A stretch of 64,000 bases of DNA from Ptychodera flava (lineage: Eukaryota > Hemichordata > Enteropneusta > Ptychoderidae): NCBI RefSeq assembly GCF_041260155.1, contig NC_091933.1:5617501-5681500 (forward strand), written 5' to 3'. Below, piece after piece: positions 1 to 22,135 of this stretch; position 1 is the first letter of the stretch, and the number at the start of each line of letters is the position of its first letter. Below the pieces are notes generated by a model that made no database searches, had not been told where the DNA came from, and saw only the letters and a list, made by a program, of their open reading frames with translations. The translations under genes and the position numbers were made by a program.

Positions 1-574
1 CCTTTGATTCGATAGACAGTGTGACGTCAAATATCAAGAAGCTTGACGAAAATGTCTGTAGCATAGAGGATCCCTCCCGCTAGCACAGCGCAGCCAACGA
101 CAGAAATGGGACAGGGAATCAGTCTCCCTGTCTTTAAATATGCCGTCATTTATGTCTTTGTTGGTAAATCCCAGCCTGAGATAATCACTTGCGAATGGAA
201 GTGGTGTTTGTGTTATGTCTGCTAAATTTCTTCATCATGTATATAGCTTAAAAGGTTTTGTTGTAAAATGTAAAATGTATCACACATATAGGCCTAAAAG
301 GAAAAAAAACCATTAAAGACATCCTCGTTCAAGCAAAAATCAAATGCCAAGTAATGAACGCCTGATTTTACGGTTTTTTTTTCTTTTTTTTACTTCCGTG
401 TTTACGTAGCTGTAAAAAGTTTAGGGTCGGCAGCTGAAAAATAGGGTAGGTCGGGTTATCGGAACAGCACAACTTTTTTTTTGTTCGGCCTAATAGAGCA
501 GAAGTTGCCGTCAACACCGACAGCTATTGTCACAAATGGTCACTACATTCATTCACACATCTGACCTGTGTAAT

Positions 575-613
575 CACAGACAAATATAGAAACTGTTTCT
601 ATATTTGTCTGTG
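575..613. repeat. Perfect 19-bp inverted repeat with 1-nt loop
   Basis: Bases 575-593 are the exact reverse complement of 595-613, separated by a single T. No coding frame or terminator context explains it. It may be the remnant of a small foldback element. Confidence 0.85.
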
Positions 614-950
614 GTGTAATGTAGAGTTTTAGTCGATAGCTGAAAGACCAATGCAGTACTTAACAGTAATGACAACACGAAAAGAATTAATTACAGTTTA
701 AGCATAAGTTTATACCAATTTTAAATATCCCGTTCTTGCGATTTAAATTGTTGCAGAGTGACATTTTGTACTTTACAAAACTGTTCAAACTATATATATT
801 TGACTATAACTGTTGCTGTACACATCTTATGATATTTGGCATGACAAGGTGTTTCAACGATTCAACACAGTCCGCATGTCAATTTTACATTTTTGTAGCA
901 GAATTTTAGTCTGGAATGGAGTTCAGAGTTTATATGCAAAGAGTAACATA

Positions 951-1162
951 AACACGATTGGAACTAATTTGGGATACTTGGATGGTGAAGTAATACCGAT
1001 TTAATCTACAAATATAATCTCGTCTGCTTTTCTTTTTACAGTACACACTCGTTTTTATGAGTAATTTGCAATATTGCAACATTCAGCATCACGGCACCTA
1101 ACACTTTTGAAGTATTTGAAAAATATGAAATCCAACTATCCCAAATTAGTTCCAATCGTGTT
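951..1162. mobile_element. MITE with 32-bp terminal inverted repeats
   Basis: The left end (951-982) and right end (1131-1162) are inverted copies differing at one position; the ends read AACACGATTGGAACTAATTT. The 212-bp body has no coding capacity. A related copy lies in inverted orientation at about 24831-24984, inside intron 5 of CLCA gene B, which shows that this is a dispersed family. No convincing target duplication was seen, so the superfamily is unassigned. Confidence 0.75.
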
Positions 1163-2009
1163 CATTACATATTGTACGTAGCATGGAATGCTTACAAGGT
1201 TAATACTTTTACTTTAAGATACGTTGTAAGAAGGAAAAAAATAACCGTGCTTGTTTTCTCGAACAAAATGATGCAACTATCGTCAGAAGTTGCGGCTAAT
1301 AAGGTCACATCCATCAAATCTACAGTCGTGCTTTTCTGGCGAACACGAAATTGAATAGTCTTAAGAAAATTGTGGGGCGAGATAAGATGAAAGCAATGTA
1401 CAACCACAGTGGTACAATATTACTTTCTCCTCGATTTTCATCTTATCAAATATATGCCATGCTCACGAACACTACAATCTGTTTGAATAAATACTTTACT
1501 TCTTCAAAACTGTTCTAAAGCAACTGTCGTTTCCATGGTGTTGGTGGTTACAGAGAATAATATGAATTTGGAATTCTGCTTACGAAATATGTGAATGGTC
1601 ATTAGTGTCGCTCCGTGTATCATTATGTGTATGCAGTAAACAACATGGCAATATGTTTGAAGAACTTAAAGACGTGCCATTATTTTGGAAGTCAAAGGAG
1701 CACATTTGCCTCATACGGGCGCTGTAACCAAACGGCTACTATCCCTTAATTGAACTGAATCACGGTAACTCGAGGGATTTGAGAGACTGTTTATAAAAAT
1801 ATCAGACAGTGGGTAGATCCTTGCACAGCTTCCAGAGAATGTACCGTCATATTGGTGATGACACTTCATCTGATCAGAAAGGGGAGTTACGTCAAAACTT
1901 GTTGATTTATGTGACCGTTTATAAATGTACTATGTAAGAAAACGGAGTACCATTCGAACAATCATCGTAGTGTCGTAAAATTTGCATTTTAGGATATTTT
2001 TTTAAGGAT

Positions 2010-3815
2010 ATTTTATTTCCCAATAGAACAGAAAAGAAAAAGAAAAATACAGACACATTAAGGATTAGTAAATTGGGTAGGGACTAGAAAATAGTATCAT
2101 ACTAATCGAGTCCAGCCGCCTACCATTCACAATTGCTGAATCTATCAGTTTGCCATAGGGCATCATGTTGAACATTGTGACCTATCCTCGATATTTGAAA
2201 TAAATTCTATGTCAATGTGAGTACATAAATTATAAAACTTTGTCTTAGAAAATATACATGAAAGAGAAGAAACCTGTCAGATAAACAAGAGATGACGTTT
2301 CAGGTCTCTTTTAACTTTTGACTTAGATGTCAAAGATCTTATACTTTCTGGGATTTGGTTCCAGAGTGTAACACCAGAGTATTTCATTGAACACTGTCCT
2401 ATATTAGTGGTATATTTAGGGATGAGATCAGATGTTGAATGCTTGAAAAGTAACAAGGAATGTCTGAAGGAAAATTTCCACTTATATTATCATAAACAAA
2501 AAGTACAGTTTGATAAGTATATTGCTTAAAGACATCAAGAATTTCCAACTCATGAAACAATGGTTGTGTATGCTCAAATCTGTTGGAGTTTGTAAGAGTA
2601 CGTACTATTCGTTTTTGGGTAAGATATATAGGCTTAAGGTAAGTTGCGTACGTATTCCCCATACTTCTAACGAATAAGAGATATGTGGTAAAATGAAACA
2701 ATTATAAAGTAGTAACAACGTTGGTTGGGGGACAATGTGCTTAATTTTATATAATATACCTGCCTTAGAACTTATTGTTTTGTTAACTTTATTTGTATGT
2801 TCTTTCCAGGTAAGTTTATTATCTAGGTCAACCCCAATATATTGAGTGCTTTGAACTTCATAAATCTGTTCCCCTTTAATACTGATTATGCCTTGGCATT
2901 GTACTAGTCTATTTTTACCCCGGAATATTACATACTCAGTCTTTTTTGTATTTATTGTTAGTTTGTTATTACTACACCAGTCAACTACATGCTGTAACTT
3001 TTCATTAACATAATGTAAATTTATGACTTCACTTGAGTCAAAAGAATGAAATAAACTAGTATCATCAGCAAATAGGCGACTATCAAAGAAATCTGTACAC
3101 TTTGCCAGGTCATTGACATAAATGAGAAAAAGAGTGGGTCCCAGTACAGACCCCTGTGGGACTCCACAGGTAATTGGAAGTTCTTGGGACTGAACCCCAT
3201 TAACACATACAAGTTGTTTCCTATCGGAGAGGTAGTTTTTAAAAGATCCAAGGCAACCCCACGTATTCCATATGCATATAATTTGTCGATTAAGATACTA
3301 TGATTAACGGTATCAAAAGCTTCTTTCAAGTCTAAAAATATCCCAATAACTGTTCTTCCTCTGTCAATTTCATCACTTAACTTTTGAACCAAATCTACAA
3401 TTGCAAGTTTTGTGCTAAATTTTTCTCTAAACCCATATTGATGGTGATACAACAAAGAAAAGTTATTGAAGTAAAATGGTGATCTGCTTATTTATTGTTT
3501 TCTCAAAGACTTTGCTGAACTGTGGTAATACAGAAATTAGGCGATAATTTCCAGGGTCTGTGGGCTCCCCTGTTTTATAAATAGGGGTGACTTTTGCAAT
3601 TTTTAGTTGATTTGGAAAAACTCCCGAGGAAAAAGATAAATTAATTATATAACATAGTGGCTTTGAGATATATTCTTTAGCCCAAACTATTAATTTCGGG
3701 CTGAAGTTATCGAAGCCAACAGCCTTATTTTCAGCTAGCCCATTTAACGTATCTAGAACTTCTTCATTAGTTACATCATGGAGAAAAAAAGGACTAAAGG
3801 GCTGACAGAAATTCT
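2010..3815 (-). mobile_element. 5'-truncated Jockey/CR1-like LINE, reverse transcriptase portion
   Basis: The minus strand encodes the reverse transcriptase of a non-LTR retrotransposon in order: NYRLISVLPQFSK (about 3520-3560), YGFREKFST (about 3420-3440), GIFLDLKEAFDTVNH (about 3300-3350), GVPQGSVLGP (about 3140-3170), the catalytic FADD (3061-3072), and the C-terminal region with YLTQKRIVRTL (about 2600-2640). The frame shifts near 3460 and again near 3230, so the copy is dead. Endonuclease and ORF1 are absent, typical of 5' truncation. The 3' end carries AATAAA (minus strand, 2012-2017) and a short AGGATATTTT repeat at 1991-2010. The 5' break lies within about 8 bp of the stop codon of CLCA gene A, and the LINE has the same orientation as that gene. 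Confidence 0.9.
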
Positions 3816-3821
3816 TATATT

Positions 3822-14888
<11,067 letters not shown>

Positions 14889-17800
14889 GGCGCATCTCAT
14901 CAAAAAAATAAGACGAACGTCGAAAAACGGCCGAAGTCCCGCCAACGGTGGTTGCCGCCTTAGTAATGAGATGGGGTGCTTTGGAGTTGTCACTGTTATG
15001 AGTCAATTTTTGAATTACCTACTGCTGTTATCTTGGGCGTTGGTGAAGTACGCTGTTATTTATTGTACCCGACTGGCCATTGGAGTACACTAAATTTCCT
15101 TATTTATTCATATGGGTTGAAGTCAGGACATGCATGCCAAGCCCTTGTCAATCCAAGAGTTCATTAATAATCATAAAGTATGCAGTACGTGACTGGTAAG
15201 ATTCGATGTTTTTTTTTATTAAAACAAAGTCAGTCCCTATAGTATATTGACTTGTACCGACTACTACGTGAAATAATGAAATGTGGTCGTTTGCTAAAGC
15301 TTCTCATGTAACTCTATTCAGCTTGAAACTCTTTCGGTTTGATGAGTGAAAAATCAGATCCAGCTATTATAAAGGGGACTGCATGATGTTCTTAATTGGT
15401 AGTAGGCTTAATGTGATGCAGATAGTCCTACCGAAATTGGAGACTTTGGCAACTCAGCTGCGTCGCTTTCACCTAAAGCATACATATTTAAGGTAAGGGA
15501 TAAAACAGCGTTTGGTCAATGTAAACTTAAACCACAGAATATAATCAATGTTAAGTTCATCTCTACAGCAAAAGAAATTGTTAATTAATTGTTAGATTTT
15601 AATAAGAATTTATCAGGATGTTAACATTGACATTGACCATTGCTTGATTCAAACATTGAATTGCAGCATTTTCGGCATTGCAACAGAAGCATCATATCGT
15701 TCAACATGTACGTCAACTTCATGGTAGCTCTACTTTAAGATGCCATAGATGACATCTTTGAGACACTACCTGTTTATTTCGTCTCGACCACAGTTCCCCG
15801 ACCCCTCGATAACGAAATAGTTGACTGTGTAACATTAGTGCATATAGGAAACTATATTTATGAGTATCTAGGATTGCCGTTTCTCTAAATTGACGCCGTG
15901 TCTTGTCGCTGGGAGCTGGAGACAGAAGCTAAAAAAATTGTAACTTACAAGATCGACATAGAAACCTTGCCCGACACGCGTTGCAGCCTACATGAAAGGA
16001 AGACTTATTTTCACAAAACACTTGTTATCAAGATTTCAGTTTGAAAAAAGTCAATCTTATGTGGTTCTCCCATTTTGCATATCCTATTCATTGGTTCGAA
16101 ACAGTGTCTGCGTGATCTATATGTTTCCTTCTTGAAAAAGGAATACTGTGGCAAAAAGCATTTGCGCAGAACGATAATAATCATGGTCGGTACAGGTCGA
16201 GTAAATACACCCATGCACAATGACAAGCACAGGTCTGTAGGTTCAGCGCTGTTATATCGAGGGCCAAGTATTCTCCTCAAATCATAGAGGCAATAAAATT
16301 GGATTTACACATGTACAGCCGCGGTGCCCAAGGAGTGTAGTATCAACGTGCACTTGTCTTGTACTGAAACAATGCCTCGATTGAAAAGGTCGTATGTACC
16401 CAATCACTACCTAAGCTTCATTCTGCATTAAATTCCTGCGTTGCTGAAATGTACGACTGCCTCGAAATCTACTTTCAAGTAATGTTATCAACAACCATGA
16501 CATTATTCGACAAGGTGAACAACCTATGGACTGTGAAACGGGTTAGATGGTAAGAGTGCAAGGACCTAAAGAGACTGAATTGCTAGAATGAAGCGTTATC
16601 GATGACAGGCTGTGTGATTCATCATTGATAAATCTTCAACACGAATGCATAATATTTGCTTTTATTGATTCAATAAATTATCAAAACCCACACGCTGTCG
16701 GACTAAAAATATTTTTATTCATCTGTCAAAAGTGTCAAAATATAAAGAAATTACTGCAGCCCTTTCCTGGTTACACCTGTATAGTTAACGACCCGAGAAC
16801 AAAAGGTTAAATCAAAACGGATTTTGTAAACTCTCCTAATCACATCCCTAGAGCTCTATCACCTGCTACTTTTAATGTATTTTTCTGTACTTTTTATTAC
16901 GTCTGTGAAAGAGTTTCTTGTCTAGTGTTCAAATGATCAACAAATTGTATGTGACATTTTGTAATATTTCAAGTTTATATCTGAATGTCAGTACGGACTG
17001 GAAGTCGCTTAATAAGTGAGCGATATCATGGCGTATTGTACACAATACCGTGTGTGGGCAAAACTACAGTGTAGCACACTGTGTGCCAGCATACTAGGAC
17101 AGGAAGGGCTGTATGATTTACAGAACAAAAAAATGAGAACAAAAAATTACGACTGTCTCACCTTAACATATTTTGGACGTCTTATTTTATGATCTACGTA
17201 TACTTGGATATTAACGAACTCATGTGGGCAAACCGAGTTCAAACGCTATCTATTTCTGTGAAGTAAGTATAGGCAGAGTGATGTAAGAAATTACGGCCCT
17301 TTCTGATATTCGACATCACCTTTCTCAAGTCCTGAGAAGATCCGTTTTCTGGATTTCCGCAGATCCTACCAAAGTTTAATTGTATAAGCTACAGCGGACT
17401 TCAATTAAGCTGTGCTTCAGTGACGTCATTGGCAACCATTGCAGAAAACTTCAATATTTGAAATTTTCATATTCAAGCCTGATAAGACCAGAGTTACTAA
17501 ATTCTTTGTTTTACATCCACTAAAAATGTTGAAAGCAGATAAGTAGTTCAAAAACACAAACAGAAAACTTTACAAACGTAAGATTTATATTTCCTTGATA
17601 GTCCCATGTAATATGAGCTACCATAGCAAAATTCAATGCAGAAACTTTTCTTTCACCGTCATAATTTACGCCACATTTTGTCATTCGGCAAAAAATATGC
17701 AGGCCTTTTATGTAAATTGTACAAATTGTTAAACAAAGATTTAAAGACCAAAAAGTTACGCTGCAAAGTCTTATTTCACACAGCCGTGTGCTTGTGTTTC

Positions 17801-20511
17801 AGGAAACCGGCAGGAATCTACGAGCGCCGGGACACAAAACAAAGAATTTCATTCTTCTGAGCCTGTTGATATACTGTGTTGGTAGACATGATCTATTCAA
17901 ACTTCGAGAACAACGTGAAAGATTTGCAGTTTTATGAGTAGTTACTATACTAGTTGTTGTGTGAGATAGGTTCCCAGAGACTTTGGTGCATTCTATGGTA
18001 TCCACGCACCGATATAGAATGATTTCATCTTTCCTCGGGGAAACATTAAAGTATCTTCTTTTGAAATTAAAGATAAAAATAAAAGGCAATCCTGCAAAAT
18101 TTGGTACCAGAGAAAGAAATTACCACATATTTACCGACACTTGAAATTCAAAATGGCCACCATCCCTGTGTTAACTCTATCAAGAAATATTTTTTACGAT
18201 TTTCAGCAAGGTAAGTGTATGAAAACTTTATTACTCCAAGATTTTCACAATGAACCCCAGCGCATTAATTTTGAAATCGTATTTTCGAACCATTGCGCTT
18301 TATCATAACGATAATCAACCGTGCTTGTTAAAAGAGCGTATGTGACGATGTCGTCATGTGTACGCTGTGTAGATCAGTGACGTCATCTTCGTACAAAGTG
18401 AAAGAGCATCGATTTCATGAAATAGAAAGGGGCAAGATAAATAGGATAACTGCTTTTTAGAATCGCTACTTTAAACCTTTGCAAAATCCGTTTGAAAATA
18501 AATTCCCCAACAACACAGTCTTACAATGAAAATGCTGCCGTTTTGCAAATTGTCATGTACCGTTGTCTGAATCTTGTTCTTTTACCATACAGTGACATTT
18601 CTTGAAAAACCATATTACGGGTTTCTTCATATTCTAAGATAAATACTTGCAGTGACGGGGTATCAATGTAAGAAAGTTGTTGGGCTCTCGAGAATTTCCT
18701 TGTTTTAAAACAAAAATGACGTCAAGCTTTTGTCGTCTTGCCAACAACATTATTCTCTCAAGCCTTCGGTACATGCAGGTGTTGGCACTGACCAGAATAA
18801 ATGTTTTCAGCTGTCAAATTATCAAAAAGTATTTAATCATTTTGTCAATAGTATCGAACCGATCGTAAATCCAATACATCCGGCAACGTGAGTGTAGAAA
18901 CCAACGAATCAAAGAAGGACAGTTACTGTAGAGGCACAGACCAACTCATTCTCTCACAAATAGATGATTACAATTATTTGATTTCGCAAATGAAATTTAT
19001 GGTTAAGATTTTAAACTCAGTTGTGAATATTTGTCAGCGGTGATACATCTTGTGTTTGCTGGTAATATTGGAGAATATTATGTATCATATTTGTAAGTGT
19101 TAAGGAACAGACAAAATAATGTTTTAAACCTTTGTACAATTTTTACCATTATTTTGTACTTAAATCCATTGGACATGCAACGCCATGGGACTAATGACAC
19201 TTTTCTGTGACATTATTTATTTCATTAATAAAGTTAACGAAAAAATTACAAGAATAGAATACTCATCACTTTTTTAGAGATTTCCTATAAAGTAACGATA
19301 AATGTCAAGGGCTCATTACTCACAATTGATGCAATATTCTAAAAGATAATTGTAAAACTTCGTACCGAGTGATTTGGGAGGATCTATAGCAGATTACGTC
19401 AATATGCGAATGAAAAATAGTATAAAAATCTACAAAATGGGAGATCAAATACGTCTACCGCACACACACACGCCATATACGTGCACATTAACATGAACAG
19501 ACAAGTAGACTACGATGTCCCGATGTGAAATCCGAGGGTTGCTACATTTTGCTGAGATTGACGATTTATACCCGTTGATAGATGGCCTATTTTTCACTTT
19601 TCAATCTATTGCAGCTCTCAGAGTATATGCCCTTCACGACATAACATTTTTGACAAAACTCAAACGATAATTTCTAATACATCGATTACAGTAATTATTC
19701 CACTACAACAACTTGGTTTAGTGTGCGAGAACTCTCTGCGTAGGTAAAAAATACACTGATCGAAAACAAAGTGGGCGAGAATGGAAGGCACTTGGTAATG
19801 TAAACCGATTGATAAAAGACATTCAACAACTACCATGCGATTAACGATAAAATCTCTGTGTGCGATTTTTAATCAGAACCTAAGAAACAAATTTCGTAAA
19901 AATAAAACATAAACTTTTCACTGATGTAGAGCAGCTGCTTACGAGTGTCCTTATACTCAATCGAGGCACAGTTAAACATATTTTTTGTTGTTCTTGATGG
20001 GGATAAGATAGCTAGAACCTGGGACAATCATTCATTCTGGGAACACCGTCAGGATACATAATGGATTTTCTTACGTGTAGCAAAATATGAGATAGAATTC
20101 AAAGAATTCAAATAAAAGCCGACTTACAATATGCTGAATGTCAGGAACAAAGTTTGAAGTTCACTACAAGAGCCGTTAGCAGGTCAGCTCATCAACATAT
20201 TACATATTGTAAAGTAGATCAGAATAAATGTCATAGTTTTCTCTGAGGGTTGCCTTCAATCCTTCTCTTTGAAAAAAAAGTCCCTTTAGAATTGTTCAAG
20301 ATGTATGAAAGTGACTGGTATATAGAATAAAAACATGCTTGACACACATAACGTGCAAACACAGCGACTCTTGACATGTGGGGAGGGGAGCACATCATCT
20401 GGAAGCGAAATATTTCTGTCGGCAGAATCACCCTTGCAATGTATGTGGAGACGTGGAAAATGTTACTCCTGACTGAATTTTACGCTTGATGTAAAAACTC
20501 ATTAGTCACAA
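14889..20511. other. Intergenic region between the two CLCA genes
   Basis: 5.6 kb holding the presumed promoter of gene A and 3' UTR of gene B. No open frame here has a family signature; frames at 16011-16287 and 17636-18089 overlap on both strands and look like chance. Three perfect TGACGTCA octamers are present. No clear polyadenylation signal close to the gene B stop codon was found. Confidence 0.6.
17421..18724. promoter_or_regulatory. Cluster of three CRE-like TGACGTCA octamers
   Basis: Perfect palindromic CREB/ATF-type sites at 17421-17428, 18378-18385 and 18717-18724, 2.5 to 3.8 kb upstream of the gene A start codon. That such octamers bind CREB/ATF factors is established; a role for these copies is inference. 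Confidence 0.3.
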
Positions 20512-20971
20512 TCAGGCTTCGATTTTCATGGGATTTTCTACCCCGGAATTTGTTCGTGTCGCTGTGTTTTTGTTATAATTCTCACTCTTGTCTCGTGATG
20601 AGCGACAGCAGTAAACAGCGGCCCCGATCGCGACCACACCTGTGCCCAGGGCGACGATGGCGCCAACGACAATAAGAGCGATTTGCCACGCCTCCAAGCC
20701 ATTTTCGTCGAGAGGTGGAACCAAGGTCTGTTGAGCAATGTTTGAAATAGGACCGACGTTGCCTCCATCGTCGACAGCTTTGACAGCAAAGTAGTAAGTC
20801 GTACCTGTGCCACTGATTGGCATGAGTACTACGAACGTCTCTACAGATTCGGCTGGCTTGGGATCCGAAAGGTTGCCGATGATGACGTCTTGGTCCATTA
20901 TTACGGTTGCGTTGTTGAAGTTGTCTAAGATGCCGGAAAAGGATGTACTGTAACGAAGGTCGTAGTGAGCA

Positions 20972-20972
<1 letters not shown>
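20512..20972 (-). CDS. CLCA gene B exon 11: FnIII end, membrane helix, tail
   Basis: 461 bp including the stop codon at 20512-20514. The acceptor is a pure (CT)n tract ending CAG|CTGCTC. It encodes the FnIII end (YYFAVKAVDDGGNVGPISN), a short stalk LVPPLDENG lacking the repeat expansion of gene A, a helix IALIVVGAIVALGTGVVAIG, a CCRSSR boundary and a tail of about 30 residues ending NPMKIEA. Confidence 0.92.
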
Positions 20973-21048
<76 letters not shown>

Positions 21049-22076
21049 AATAAAATTATAATAACAAATCTTCAAAATCACAGTTCTGCTGGCGTGCAGA
21101 TCACATAAACAGTCAATGTCAAACAACCACAAATTCAACCAGGGATTGAGGACTGCTCCTTTAACTTACCAATGCCTTTATCATAATCATCTCCACTCGC
21201 CGACCATTGTAAGGCAATTGTCTTGTCCTCATATGAGGCGTCCACAGCTTCAAGGTCGGTGATCTGAGCCGGTGGAAAAGGGTCATCGCCTGGTTCTACA
21301 TACTCAACATTATTGTCCACTTGAATAACGCCACCAGACGTGATCCTAGCGAAATCTCCTACAGGTTTAGGATCGCCCTTTGGCGGTATCACAGCTGTAC
21401 GATAAACGGTTTAAAACATGTCAACAGGTGATCGAAGATGGATAATCAATGATTGAATCATCTTGGCCGAAAAAAGGTTAATATGGTCAAATACTGAGCT
21501 AGTTGCACGCTACCATCTTCTCAGAAGGAGGCGAAATTCAATTTGCAGCCTAACAAATTCTGACCCTTTATCACACTGTTACCTTCAATCAAAAAGACTT
21601 GTCCAGAATGACATACATATTTAATAATTCATCGCTGAGAACGTTGTTTCTCTTCCTATCTGGCGTCACTTTTGCGATATTAAACTTTTGACGGAGGGCA
21701 AAATAAAAAAATCTTAGCGTTGAGAAATCTCGTGAACCGGCCATTTTAAAAAACTCTCTTTTTCAAGAAAACTCGTCACAAATAGTCCCCGCAGAACGCA
21801 ATTTACATAGTGTACTTCTCATGAGTATGGAGGTAAGAGGGAGCCCAAAACCATCATGGGAAAGGCCGATGGAAGCGATCATATCGGTTTTTCCACACTC
21901 TTAAGAACTGACGTGAGTGAAAGTCTGGAGACTACCCACGCCAAAGTGAACTTCTGTATCAGAAAATGGTTCTGTAGGTAGACTGTGTGTGTCGAATTCC
22001 AATGATCGTTTTCTTATATTAAATAAAGAAAAAATGACAAACTCCATGGTTAAAATCACCTCAACCATTCTCGCTG

Positions 22077-22135
<59 letters not shown>

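Larger units (their letters stand above)
1..2009. other. Downstream flank of CLCA gene A, no gene seen
   Basis: AT-rich non-coding DNA between the window edge and the 3' end of the LINE. Open frames at 813-1004 and 1172-1407 are short, show no family signature and partly overlap a MITE, so they are not called. A perfect hairpin (575-613) and a 212-bp MITE (951-1162) are the only structures recognised. Confidence 0.6.

Noticed and set aside
16011-16287. Overlapping open frames on both strands
   Set aside because: No signature, no splice context, and mutual overlap suggest chance in a low-stop stretch.
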